64,000 nucleotides of DNA from Methylosinus sp. LW4 (lineage in GTDB: Bacteria; Pseudomonadota; Alphaproteobacteria; Rhizobiales; Beijerinckiaceae). This document shows positions 1 to 9,991 of this stretch, in pieces; position 1 is the first letter of the stretch, and every line of letters starts with the position of its first letter. Below the pieces are notes generated by a model. That model saw nothing but the letters and a program-made list of their open reading frames with translations, did no database searches and was not told the DNA's origin. The position numbers were made by a program, and so were the translations under genes. The DNA lies in contig NZ_KB900626.1 of the NCBI RefSeq assembly GCF_000379125.1, positions 3,782,024-3,846,023 of the forward strand. The letters are read 5' to 3'.

Positions 1-150
1 CATTCCGATCAGGAGTGGAAGCGCGAGCTCAATCGGCTCATCGCGCAAAATCAGGGCGAGATCGACCGATTGCTCGCCGATTTCGGCGTGCCGCTGATCG
101 ACGAATCCGACGCGCCGATCGCGCCGGCGCCCACCGCGTCCACGCCATGA
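1..150 (+). CDS. C-terminal end of an MxaJ/XoxJ-like substrate-binding protein (partial)
   Basis: Only the last 49 codons are inside the window. They read HSDQEWKRELNRLIAQNQ, then a segment ending in LADFGVPLIDE, then a short Ala/Pro tail. This resembles the C-terminus of the quinoprotein-dehydrogenase-associated ABC-type periplasmic binding proteins (the MxaJ/XoxJ group), which help mature or serve PQQ methanol/alcohol dehydrogenases in the periplasm. The stop codon overlaps the ATG of the next gene (ATGA), so the two are translationally coupled. The following CXXCW protein is a known companion of this family and supports the call. The dehydrogenase gene itself would lie to the left, outside the window. 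Confidence 0.6.
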   Translation, partial: HSDQEWKRELNRLIAQNQGEIDRLLADFGVPLIDESDAPIAPAPTASTP

Positions 151-701
151 CGCGCTGGCTCGGCCTCGCGCTCGGCCTTGTCTTTCTCGTCTCGGCGCCC
201 GCCGTCGCCGAGACCGTTTCCGAGCCGGAGGGCTATCGCCTCTCTGATTTTCGCGCCGCCGTGCCCGCCACTCTGCGCGGCGCGCGCGTGATCGACGCGG
301 AGCAGGCCTTCGCCCTATGGCGCGACAAGTCCGCCGCCTTCGTCGACGTCCTGCCGCGCCCGCCGAGGCCCGCCGGCCTGCCGCCCGACGCCGTCTGGCG
401 CGACAAGCCGCGTTTCGACATTCCGGGCAGCGTCTGGCTTCCCGAGACCGGCTATGGCGAATTGCCGGAGGCCTCGCTCCGCTATTTCGAAAACGGCCTC
501 GCGCGCGCGAGCGCTCGGGACAAGAGCCATCCGCTGGTTTTCTACTGCCTCGCCAATTGCTGGATGTCTTGGAACGCCGCCAAGCGCGCCTTGGCGCTCG
601 GCTATTCCAACGTGTCCTGGTTTTCGCAGGGAACGGATGGCTGGGCCGCCGCCGGCCATCCTCTGGAGCCCCGCGAGCCCGAGCCGCGCGACGAGCGCTG
701 A
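147..701 (+). CDS. PQQ-dependent catabolism-associated CXXCW motif protein (rhodanese-like)
   Basis: A 184-residue secreted protein. The reading frame is open from position 15, but the ATG at 147 overlaps the previous stop and opens a good signal peptide (MTRWLGLALGLVFLVSAPAVA). The mature part has a rhodanese-like layout with FVDVLP early and VFYCLANCWMSWNAAKRA near the end, where CLANCW is the CXXCW signature. Proteins of this family sit beside PQQ-dependent alcohol dehydrogenases, their cytochromes and MxaJ-like binding proteins. The exact chemistry is not established; a periplasmic thiol or heme/cytochrome-maturation role is inference. Confidence 0.85.
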   Translation: MTRWLGLALGLVFLVSAPAVAETVSEPEGYRLSDFRAAVPATLRGARVIDAEQAFALWRDKSAAFVDVLPRPPRPAGLPPDAVWRDKPRFDIPGSVWLPETGYGELPEASLRYFENGLARASARDKSHPLVFYCLANCWMSWNAAKRALALGYSNVSWFSQGTDGWAAAGHPLEPREPEPRDER

Positions 702-710
702 ACTGGCCGG

Positions 711-1082
711 TCAGTCCGTCTTCTTCGACAGCGACCACACCGCCGCGATGAAAAAGCCCTTGCAGAGAGGCAGCAGCAGCAGCGTCGAGACGATGGTCGC
801 GGACAGCACCAGCGCCGCCTCCGCGCCATAGGACAGCGTTGCGCGCGTCTCCAGAAAGATCAGCAGCGGAACGATGATATGGGCGACGACGCCGATGGTG
901 AGCCAGGCAGGGCCATCGTCGGCGTCGACGCCGATGAAGCTCTCCGCGCAATGCGGGCAGGCGTCGGCGCGTTTCAGATAGCCGTCGAAGAGCGCGCCGG
1001 TCCCGCAGCGCGGGCATTTGCGCAAAAAGCCGCGCAGCAGCGCAGTGGTCGTCGAGGGTCGGGCGATCGTCATCGGCGTCAT
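711..1082 (-). CDS. DUF983 family zinc-ribbon membrane protein
   Basis: A 123-residue protein with two CxxC pairs (CPRCGTGALFDGYLK and CPHC) forming a zinc ribbon at about residues 24-45, followed by two hydrophobic segments (IGVVAHIIVPLLIFLE and LVLSATIVSTLLLLPLC). This is the standard DUF983 layout, common in Alphaproteobacteria and often found near cytochrome oxidase genes. Function is unknown. It is transcribed leftwards and ends 10 bases from the convergent CXXCW gene. The gap to the upstream Uma2 gene is 4 bases, so the two are probably co-transcribed. Confidence 0.8.
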   Translation of the reverse strand: MTPMTIARPSTTTALLRGFLRKCPRCGTGALFDGYLKRADACPHCAESFIGVDADDGPAWLTIGVVAHIIVPLLIFLETRATLSYGAEAALVLSATIVSTLLLLPLCKGFFIAAVWSLSKKTD

Positions 1083-1086
1083 GGGA

Positions 1087-1704
1087 TCACTGCTTTTCCG
1101 CCCCGGGCGTCACGCCGAGCTCGGCGAGGCTGAAGGCGAGCTCGGGCGCGAGCATGGGCTCGAGGCGCGCGGCGCCGGCGAGCTCGACGATCTCGCCATA
1201 GCCGGCCGCGCCCAGCCGGCGATGGATGAAGGTCACGGCCCGAACGGCGTCGACGACCCAGACCTCGCGCACGCCGAACGCCGCATAGACGCCGATCTTG
1301 CGGCCCTTGTCATAGGCGAGGCTCGAATCGGCGATCTCGATCGCCAGCAGAACCGCCGGCCCATCGAGGGCGGCGAGCGGCAGATCGCGCGGAAAAACGC
1401 AGAAATCCGGCTCGACGAAAGTGCGCGCGTCGAGGCGCAGCGTGGTTTCCTGGGCGACTTCCAAATGCGGCGGAGCCGCGCGCTGCAAGAAACGATTGAC
1501 CGCGATCTTCACCCATTCGTGTCTGGCCCCCTTGGGCGACATCGGCACGACCTCCCCGCCGATCAGCTCGAACCGCTCGTCGTCATCGATGATGCCGGCG
1601 CGGAGCATTTCCTCGATTTCCGCCACGCTCCAGCAGCGCCGGGGGAGTCCCTCGGCGGCCTGAGTCTCGAGCGGAAGGCCGATCGGGCGCAGATGCGGGT
1701 TCAT
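1087..1704 (-). CDS. Uma2 family (DUF820) PD-(D/E)XK endonuclease-like protein
   Basis: About 205 residues. The N-terminal half has WSVAEIEEMLRAGIIDDDERFELIGGEVVPMSP, typical of Uma2 proteins. The nuclease core shows the acidic sites in EPDFCVF and AIEIADSSLAYDKGRKIGVYAAFGVREVWVVD, with the Asp of PD, the Glu of IEI and a downstream Lys. I chose the ATG at 1704; a TTG three codons upstream (1713) is possible. Uma2 proteins are very abundant in cyanobacteria and some other bacteria, and most have no known role. Here it lies 39 bases downstream of an orphan DNA methyltransferase, so a functional link is possible but unproven. Confidence 0.8.
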   Translation of the reverse strand: MNPHLRPIGLPLETQAAEGLPRRCWSVAEIEEMLRAGIIDDDERFELIGGEVVPMSPKGARHEWVKIAVNRFLQRAAPPHLEVAQETTLRLDARTFVEPDFCVFPRDLPLAALDGPAVLLAIEIADSSLAYDKGRKIGVYAAFGVREVWVVDAVRAVTFIHRRLGAAGYGEIVELAGAARLEPMLAPELAFSLAELGVTPGAEKQ

Positions 1705-1743
1705 GCAACGCAATATAGCGCAATCCGGGCGGGATTTCGCCTT

Positions 1744-3528
1744 TCAATATTGCCCGGCGAGCGAGGCCTCCAGCAATTCCGCCTCCGCCGCCGACAGGCC
1801 GAAGAGATCGTAGATCAACGCATCGATCTCTTTCTCCCGGCCCTCGATCTCGGCGGCGCGGCGCCCGGCCGCGTCGGGCTCGGCTGCGGCGACGCAATTG
1901 GCGCGCGCCAGCGCCACGAGCCGTTCCGCGACTGGGGAGGCGAGGTCGGGCAGCGGCAGCGGCTCCAAATATTGCGCCTTCAGCCGCAGCCGCCATTTGC
2001 CGCCGCGCAGCGGATTGGACACGGCATGCAGCACGAACCAGCAGAGCCGCGAATTGAGAAAGGCGAGCAGAGCGAGATCGGCGCAAGGCAGGCAGAAGCA
2101 GGTCGCGTCGATGAGGCCGCCGCTTTCGTCGAGCGCGAATTTCGGCCCTTGCGAAATATCTGGAAACACGATCTTGGGCGCCGCGAAGCCGGCGCGATAG
2201 GCGAGCTGCGCCTGTTGCAGCTCGAACCATTTTTGTCGCGTGGCGCGACGCTCCAGCCGCTCGCGCAGCGGCGCGAGCCATGCCGCCACGGCCGGATATT
2301 CGGCGATGTCGAAAGCGCCTTTCGGCGCATCGACGAGCCAGTCCTCGCGCGCGGCGCGCCAGCGTCCGATGCTTCCCCCGCGACAATAGGGCTTCAAAAT
2401 CTCGGCGCTGCGCGGATCGGCGGCGACGAGCGCGTCGCGCGTCGCGCCGTCGATGACAAAAGCGTCGTTGAGTCCCGTCTTGATCCCCCAGAGCGGCGCG
2501 CCATAGGTCTCTCGCAGCGTCTTACGGCCCTGCGCGATCTTGTCGCGCAGTCGCGCCAGCGCCTCCACTTCGAAGCGCCAGAAGGCGGCGCCGAGCCGCG
2601 CCTGCGGCATTGGCCGCGCATTCTCCGCAAACTCCGCCTCGAGGTCCTTCGGCGCGCGATCCTTCAACAGAAGAAAGGAGAGATCGCCGCGATCTGCGCT
2701 CTTCTTCAGCGTCACGATCGCCGGATAGGTGACGACATCATCGAAGACGCGCACATCGCCGAAATCGACGACGCTTTCGACCGTCGCATTCTCGGCGAGG
2801 AAGCGGCGCAAGCTCTCGCCCGCGCCGGTGCGAAAGAAGCTCGACGAGGAGATGAAGCCCAGCCGTCCGCCCTCTCTCAGCAATCGCACGCCCTTCTCGT
2901 AGAAATAGGCGTAGAGATCGGCGCGCTCTGCGGCGACGGCGTAATGTTTCGTGAGATAGGGTTTCGCCGCTTTGAGATATTCCATCCGCACATAGGGCGG
3001 ATTGCCGATGACGACATCGAAGCCGCCGCGCGTCGCACTATCGTCGATGAGGCTGTCGCCGATGCGCAAATTGTCGTCAGTCGCCGCCTCGGACCGCGAG
3101 CCTTCAGGCTCGCTCGTCGCGGCGATCTGCTGGCGTCGGCTCCACAGCGCGCGGCGCGCGGCCTCCACTGCGCGCGCATCTATGTCCATGCCGAAGAGAT
3201 TATTGGCGACCGTTTCGCGCGCCGCATCGAGCGCGATCATCGCGCCGAGCGCAGTCTCCTCATAGCGTCGCGCCATTTCGTCGAAGGCGGCGTCGAGAAG
3301 CGCGCCATCGCCGCAGGCGGGATCGATGATCTTGAAGGACCGCAGAGCGTCGAGCCATGCGCGCCAAAAGGCACGCGTCTCGCATCCGCCATGCTGCGCG
3401 AGGAGCGTCGCGCGTCGCTCGTCGAGCGACAGCGCAATGGTTCGGGCGACGAGAAAACGGGCGATGGGAGCAGGCGTGTAGACGACGCCGCGGCGCTTGC
3501 GCGTATTGGCCGCAACGGGCTCATCCAT
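1744..3528 (-). CDS. Eco57I-type N6-adenine DNA methyltransferase with TaqI-like specificity domain
   Basis: A 594-residue protein. Near the N-terminus it has VVYTPAPIARFLV (motif X region), IIDPACGDGALLDAAF (SAM motif I) and the catalytic motif IV VIGNPPYVRMEY. Downstream, LWGIKTGLNDAFVID and IVFPDISQGPKFALDE match the TaqI-like target-recognition region. These are the hallmarks of type IIG/BREX PglX-like gamma-class m6A methyltransferases, but the nuclease domain usually found at the N-terminus of type IIG enzymes is absent. No separate restriction enzyme is recognisable beside it, so it is best called an orphan methyltransferase. It forms part of a small accessory run (Uma2, DUF2442, DUF4160) next to rpoD. 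Recognition sequence unknown. Confidence 0.85.
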   Translation of the reverse strand: MDEPVAANTRKRRGVVYTPAPIARFLVARTIALSLDERRATLLAQHGGCETRAFWRAWLDALRSFKIIDPACGDGALLDAAFDEMARRYEETALGAMIALDAARETVANNLFGMDIDARAVEAARRALWSRRQQIAATSEPEGSRSEAATDDNLRIGDSLIDDSATRGGFDVVIGNPPYVRMEYLKAAKPYLTKHYAVAAERADLYAYFYEKGVRLLREGGRLGFISSSSFFRTGAGESLRRFLAENATVESVVDFGDVRVFDDVVTYPAIVTLKKSADRGDLSFLLLKDRAPKDLEAEFAENARPMPQARLGAAFWRFEVEALARLRDKIAQGRKTLRETYGAPLWGIKTGLNDAFVIDGATRDALVAADPRSAEILKPYCRGGSIGRWRAAREDWLVDAPKGAFDIAEYPAVAAWLAPLRERLERRATRQKWFELQQAQLAYRAGFAAPKIVFPDISQGPKFALDESGGLIDATCFCLPCADLALLAFLNSRLCWFVLHAVSNPLRGGKWRLRLKAQYLEPLPLPDLASPVAERLVALARANCVAAAEPDAAGRRAAEIEGREKEIDALIYDLFGLSAAEAELLEASLAGQY

Positions 3529-3570
3529 GACGAGAGCAAATATCGACGAGCGACGGCGGCATTCGTGCGC

Positions 3571-3852
3571 TCACGCCGCGGCCACATGCTCCAGCAGGCC
3601 GGCCGCCTTCATTTTCATATAAAGGTGTATCGGATCGATGTCGAAGCCATTGGGCCAGGTCGGGGCGCCCATTTCGACGAAGACGCGATTGAAATAGGCG
3701 GCCTCACACAAGGGCTCGATCATTGGGCCGTCTTCGGTGATCATTGCGGTAAAATCACAGACGCCCTGGGACCCGTCGGTAAATCGCACCCATAGCCTGA
3801 AGCCGTCGAGCGGCTTCAGCTTGATCACATCCACCATGGGAAATTCAGCCAT
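3571..3852 (-). CDS. DUF2442 domain-containing protein
   Basis: A 93-residue protein containing [30 protein letters not shown] and [19 protein letters not shown], the typical DUF2442 pattern (L-x-V-x-F-x-D-G, then W-x-x-G-x-D-I-x-P-x-x-L-Y). These small proteins are usually encoded directly behind a DUF4160 gene, a pairing suspected to be toxin-antitoxin-like. Its ATG overlaps the end of the upstream DUF4160 reading frame by 8 bases (ATGGCTGA), which means coupled translation in the ancestral state. Because that upstream frame now carries an internal stop, expression of this gene may be altered. Confidence 0.85.
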   Translation of the reverse strand: MAEFPMVDVIKLKPLDGFRLWVRFTDGSQGVCDFTAMITEDGPMIEPLCEAAYFNRVFVEMGAPTWPNGFDIDPIHLYMKMKAAGLLEHVAAA

Positions 3853-4114
3853 CGTGGTCGGGCCCCGCTATGCGCTCGAGGCGCTGAAAAGACAGTCCCC
3901 GACGCCAATTTTCTTCCAGCTCCGGCTTTCTGGCCAGCGCCTATTCTCGGACGATCCGCGCCGCTGTCGGCGGCAACTCACCCGAGACGATCTTTCCATC
4001 GGCGATCCTTACCAGCGCTTTCGCGCGGCCATAGCGCGCATGGAAATGCGGTGGGTTGTGGTCGTCGAAAAACATCTGAATGGCGATGCCGTAGAACGAA
4101 GCGATCGTCGGCAT
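3845..4114 (-). pseudogene. DUF4160 gene interrupted by an in-frame TAG at a Trp position
   Basis: Read from the ATG at 4114 the frame gives [20 protein letters not shown] followed by [17 protein letters not shown], the unmistakable DUF4160 N-terminus. At codon 58 (3941-3943) there is TAG. The same frame then continues without any indel as [18 protein letters not shown] and [11 protein letters not shown] to a TGA at 3845-3847, overlapping the start of DUF2442. In this family the residue at the stop is normally Trp (pattern RIVREWA-x-x-x-x-x-ELxxNW), so a single TGG to TAG change explains it. A truncated 57-residue protein is still possible. Either a real recent pseudogene, a readthrough site, or a sequencing error. 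Confidence 0.85.
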
Positions 4115-4124
4115 CGCCAATAGC

Positions 4125-6131
<2,007 letters not shown>

Positions 6132-6371
6132 TCTTCGCTCCAAGCCCCACCCCACGCCGCCATTCCGAGCCGAAGGCTGCGCCATGCCGGGATCGTTCAC
6201 TTTTCCGCTCGCCGCATTTTAACGAAAAACCACAGCGTCGACCGCATGACAAGACGGCGGACCCCGCAGAGGACCCTACCGATTCGCCCGAGCCCACAGT
6301 CGCGGCCAGGGCTTAACTTTCGCCTAACCAAATCGGTAGAGCTTTTGCTCGTCGTCCGATCGGCTTGCGGG

Positions 6372-8285
6372 TCAAAGGCTTCTCGCCGAACGGCCCGATT
6401 GTGAACCGAACCCGTCGAGAGCGGCTTCGGTTCCATCGAGCGCGTTCAATTGCGCCTGAATATCGCTTAATCTCGCGGAATCTTGCTCGTTGGGCGCGAT
6501 CGCCAACCTCGCCTCGATTTTCCGCAGCTCTTTATCTAATGCGCGCACGCGATGTTGCAAGACGAGAGCTTGGCGCAGGCTCTCGGCGGCGTCGGCCGGG
6601 GCCGCCTCGGCGCGCACGCTCCACAGCGTCGCATGGGCGCCCATTCCCGCCAATTTCTCGCAAAATGCTTCTAGCCCGGCGGCGGCTGCGGCGCGAGCGA
6701 ATTCTTCACGCCCGCCGGCCCCGTCGGCGAGGGTGCGCACCAGCACGGCGCGTAGCCTCTCGCCCTCCGCCGAGGCGAAATCGAGCGCCGACACCGCTTC
6801 GAGATGGGCGGCGAGCAGCTCCGGGTGATTCAGGAGAATCAGCAAAATGAGCGCCTCGCGCGGCGCGATGGCGGGCGTGGTGCCGCGATAGAGCGGGGAA
6901 TTGGCGAGCGCCGCGCCAATGGTCAGCGGGCCGCGCGTCGGCTCGAGATCGCGGCGGAAGCGTTGCTGTCCGCCCGGACGGCGGGCCTCCGGCCGGCGCT
7001 GAAATTGGCCGCGCGCGCGGCCGAACAGCGAATCGCAGCGGTCGGAAAATTCTCTCTGATAATGCCGGCGCAAGGTCTCGTCGGCGATGGCGCGGCCGAG
7101 CTCGGCGAGGCGGCGCTCGAGCGCGGCGCGCCGCTCGGGCGTGTCGAGCGGGACGCCCTCCGTCTCCCGCGCCCATATCAGATCGACCAGCGGGCGCGCC
7201 GCGGCCACGGCCGTGGCCAAGGCGGAAGGGCCGGCGGAGCGCAAAAGCTCGTCCGGGTCCTGCCCGTCCGGCAGCAGCACGAAGCGCAGGCTGCGTCCGG
7301 GGCCGATCAGCGGTAGAGCTGTGTCGATCGCCCGAAAGGCGGCGTTGCGGCCGGCCTTGTCGCCGTCGAAGCAGAGAATCGGCTCCTCGGCGTGGTTCCA
7401 CAGCAGGCCGCATTGCTCGGCCGTCAGCGCCGTGCCCAGCGGCGCCACCGTCTGCGGAAAGCCGGCCGCGGTCATGGCGATGACGTCGACATAGCCCTCG
7501 ACGGCGATGATGTTTCCCGCCTCATGCGCCGCCTTGCGGGCGTTGTGCAGATTGTAGAGCGTCGCGCCCTTGTGGAAGAGCGGCGTCTCCGGCGAGTTGA
7601 GGTATTTGGCCTTGGCGTCCTTCTCCATGGCCCGCCCGCCGAAGGCGATGACGCGGCCGGAGCGGTCCGCGATCGGAAACATGATCCGATTGCGGAAACG
7701 ATCATAGGGGACGGCGATGTCCTCGCCATGGATGAGCAGGCCGGCCTCGATCATCGTCTCGACGCTCGCGCCCTTGCCGGCGAGATGGTCGCGCAGCGCA
7801 TAGCGTTCGCTCGGACCGAAGCCGAGCCGAAATTGCGCCTGCTCCTTTTCACCCAGCTCGCGGCGGGCGAGATAGGCGCGCGCCTCGGAGCCGGAGGGGC
7901 CGCGCAGCTGCTTCTCGAAGAATTGCGCCGCCCATTCCAGCACCTCGGTCAGCGAGCCGCGGCGCTGCTCCGCCTCCTGCGCCTCTTTCGTCTCCACCGG
8001 CATGGGCAGGCCGGCCATTCCGGCGAGCCGCTCGACCGCCTCGGGGAAGGTGAGGCCCTCCGTCTCCATCAGAAAGGTGAAGCCGTCCCCATGCTTACCG
8101 GAGGAGAAGTCCTTGTAGAAGCCCTTCTGGTCATTGACATAGAAGGAGGGCGTCTTCTCCGCCTGAAAGGGCGACAGCCCGCGCCACTCGCGCCCCTCCT
8201 TCTTGAGCTTGACCTTCTTCGATACCACGGCCGAGACCGGCACGCGGGCGCGAATTTCATCGAGGAAGGAGGGTGGGTATCGCAT
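6372..8285 (-). CDS. dnaG: DNA primase DnaG with degenerate zinc finger
   Basis: A 637-residue primase beginning MRYPPSFLDEIRARVPVSAVV. The N-terminal CHC2 region reads GLSPFQAEKTPSFYVND and FYKDFSSGKHGDGFTFLMETEG. The Cys/His ligands expected in C-P-F-H and C-F-G-C are Ser, Gln, Asp and Ser, so no zinc can be bound in the usual way. The TOPRIM catalytic part is intact (AVEGYVDVIAMTAAGFPQTVAPLGTALT, with the downstream CFDGDKAGRNAA). The C-terminal helicase-binding region follows. It makes RNA primers at the replication fork with DnaB. The open frame extends 33 codons upstream into a palindromic repeat, so the MRYPP start is clearly right. Followed by rpoD. Confidence 0.96.
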   Translation of the reverse strand: MRYPPSFLDEIRARVPVSAVVSKKVKLKKEGREWRGLSPFQAEKTPSFYVNDQKGFYKDFSSGKHGDGFTFLMETEGLTFPEAVERLAGMAGLPMPVETKEAQEAEQRRGSLTEVLEWAAQFFEKQLRGPSGSEARAYLARRELGEKEQAQFRLGFGPSERYALRDHLAGKGASVETMIEAGLLIHGEDIAVPYDRFRNRIMFPIADRSGRVIAFGGRAMEKDAKAKYLNSPETPLFHKGATLYNLHNARKAAHEAGNIIAVEGYVDVIAMTAAGFPQTVAPLGTALTAEQCGLLWNHAEEPILCFDGDKAGRNAAFRAIDTALPLIGPGRSLRFVLLPDGQDPDELLRSAGPSALATAVAAARPLVDLIWARETEGVPLDTPERRAALERRLAELGRAIADETLRRHYQREFSDRCDSLFGRARGQFQRRPEARRPGGQQRFRRDLEPTRGPLTIGAALANSPLYRGTTPAIAPREALILLILLNHPELLAAHLEAVSALDFASAEGERLRAVLVRTLADGAGGREEFARAAAAAGLEAFCEKLAGMGAHATLWSVRAEAAPADAAESLRQALVLQHRVRALDKELRKIEARLAIAPNEQDSARLSDIQAQLNALDGTEAALDGFGSQSGRSARSL

Positions 8286-8647
8286 CGTGTCTGTTATGGC
8301 CTTCGTCGATCGAGCGAAGCTGCTCGCGCCCCCTCCCCAGCCCTCCCCCGCTTCGCGGGAGAGGGGGCAGAGTCGGCGCTTCATCCATGTCTCGCGAATC
8401 GGCGCCGCCTCCCTCTCCCGCGAAGCGGGGGAGGGTGAGGGAGGGGGCCTTTCGATCGTCGGATCGAATGACGCAGGCCACTAGTAGCATTGTCGGCGCA
8501 TTCGGCGCGCGCCGAATGGGCCTTTTGCCCGCTAACCACACGGGATCGGCGGCGCGTTCGACACGGAATGCGATCGTATATACGAATTGCTTCGACCAGC
8601 GCTACGCCAGGGCAAATCGATCATTCCGCCGAAGCGGCGAGCGCTCC
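8286..8647. repeat. Gene-free gap with an inverted pair of GC-rich palindromic repeats
   Basis: About 360 bases without a convincing gene. Positions 8327-8367 carry a CCCCCTCCCC-type block followed by the palindrome CCCCCGCTTCGCGGGAG. Positions 8409-8452 carry the same block as its reverse complement (CTCCCGCGAAGCGGGGGAG then GGGTGAGGGAGGGGG). The two copies face each other about 40 bases apart, so the transcript or single strand could fold into a large cruciform. Related pairs occur at 15.2-15.3, 39.7-39.8 and 50.8-51.0 kb. The rest (8460-8647) shows nothing I can identify. Confidence 0.75.
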
Positions 8648-9832
8648 TCACGCCGGCTCGCGCACTTTCTCCTCCTCCGGCTCCTTCGCGCCGGGGAGAG
8701 CGGCCAGCTGCTTCGGCCGATAGGCGGGGTCGATCTCCGCTTTCTCGCGCACGGGGGCGAAATCCTCGCTGGAATCGATGGGGCGGATATAATCGCCGCT
8801 CCAGGTCACAAATTTGGCGAGGCGCTGATCCTCGAGCGGATAGACGGAGGGCAGGCCGAGCGTCGCCGGCAGCTTCACCAGCAGCACGGTCGCCAGACGA
8901 TAGAGGAATGTCTGGCTGTTCTGAATCTTCTCGGCCGGATTGGGGCCGAAGGGCCGGGTGAAGGAGAGCTTCACATTGGCGAAATTCAAAAGCTTCAGGC
9001 CGTTCTCCGCGGCGCGCTCGGCCATCCACACCAGCGCATAGTCGGAGAGGCCGTGCTCCTCATAGCCGCCGCCGACATTGGAGTGCACGCCCGGAAACCA
9101 GCGCTGCGCATAGAGCGGGTAGCTGCTCGCCGCATTGCGCTCGCGGTGATAGTCGGTGAGCGCGATCGGCGTCGGCCGGAAGGGCCAGCGGCGCTCGTCC
9201 GCCGCCAGCGCGTGATAGGCGGAATCGACGCTCGTGCTCAGCGTCACGTCGTGAAAGCTCGTGTGGAAGAATTTGTCGATGAGCCGGCCGATAATTTCGC
9301 CATAGGGCGCGCCGAGCGCGCCGACCGTGTCCCACACGCCGAGGAATTTGATCTTGGCCGGATAGGGATGGCAATTCTCGTCGCGAAACGTCTGCGCGGA
9401 GGCGCCGTCTGGGCTCCACTCCTCGGCCCTGTCCTTGTAATGGTCATAAGCGAGGGAGACGAGCGGCAGATTCCAGCGCTGCAGCACGCCGAGATTGTGA
9501 ATGAGCCCGGCGATGCTGCGCGCCGTATAGGCGCCGCGGCTGAAGCCGAAGAGATAAATGTCGTCGCCGGGCTCGTAATTGCTGACGATGAAGGCGTAGG
9601 CGTCCTTTATGTTTTCGGAGATGCCGAAGCCGAATGCGCCGCCGACGACCTTCTCGTCCTTCCGCGTGCCGACGCCGGCGATGTAATGGGTGAGCTGCGG
9701 ATTGCCGTCGGAGTCGGCGAAATCCGTGCCTTGGAGCATGCGGACGACATTGGTGCCGCGCTTGGTCGGCTCGTTCCATGTGCCGTCACAAAAGATGACG
9801 AGCTTTTTCTTCTCGGGCTTGGTCGCGGTCAT
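8648..9832 (-). CDS. DUF2235 alpha/beta-hydrolase-like protein (Tle1-type fold)
   Basis: A 394-residue cytoplasmic protein without a signal peptide. It begins KKLVIFCDGTWNEPTKRGTNVV, the classic DUF2235 opening. The nucleophile elbow IYLFGFSRGAYTARS has Ser98 in a GxSxG motif, and further conserved blocks are FLGVWDTVGALGAP and RWFPGVHSNVGGGY with a likely catalytic Asp and His. Some members (Tle1) are type VI secretion phospholipases, but no vgrG, paar or immunity gene is adjacent, so an effector role cannot be claimed. The tail is charged (EPEEEKVREPA). It stands alone between a repeat-rich gap and the nickel locus. Confidence 0.88.
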   Translation of the reverse strand: MTATKPEKKKLVIFCDGTWNEPTKRGTNVVRMLQGTDFADSDGNPQLTHYIAGVGTRKDEKVVGGAFGFGISENIKDAYAFIVSNYEPGDDIYLFGFSRGAYTARSIAGLIHNLGVLQRWNLPLVSLAYDHYKDRAEEWSPDGASAQTFRDENCHPYPAKIKFLGVWDTVGALGAPYGEIIGRLIDKFFHTSFHDVTLSTSVDSAYHALAADERRWPFRPTPIALTDYHRERNAASSYPLYAQRWFPGVHSNVGGGYEEHGLSDYALVWMAERAAENGLKLLNFANVKLSFTRPFGPNPAEKIQNSQTFLYRLATVLLVKLPATLGLPSVYPLEDQRLAKFVTWSGDYIRPIDSSEDFAPVREKAEIDPAYRPKQLAALPGAKEPEEEKVREPA

Positions 9833-9914
9833 AATCGTCTCTTTCGCAAAGAGCTCGGCGCGCCGAAAAAATCACGCGCCGCGTAAAGGAATCGCATCGA
9901 CGAAGGGAAAGCCT

Positions 9915-9959
9915 GCGCCCTGCGGAACGCTCAGCCTAGCCGAGCTTTCCGCAGGGCGC
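9915..9959. terminator. Strong bidirectional hairpin between DUF2235 and the TonB receptor
   Basis: A perfect 13-base inverted repeat, GCGCCCTGCGGAA (9915-9927) and TTCCGCAGGGCGC (9947-9959), separated by 19 bases. It lies 33 bases after the stop codon of the TonB-dependent receptor gene, which reads towards it. There is no T-tract, so it may terminate with Rho or protect the 3' end rather than act as a textbook intrinsic terminator. Confidence 0.6.
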
Positions 9960-9991
9960 CAGATCGCAGTATGAAACCTTTGCGACAGCGA

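Noticed and set aside
1018..3795. A 925-codon open frame on the plus strand
   Set aside because: It is antisense to the DNA methyltransferase and Uma2 genes, has no recognisable domain, and arises from GC-rich codon bias. The minus-strand genes carry clear motifs.
8648..9832. Type VI secretion effector (Tle1) call for the DUF2235 protein
   Set aside because: No secretion genes, PAAR/VgrG or immunity gene nearby; DUF2235 also includes many non-effector proteins.
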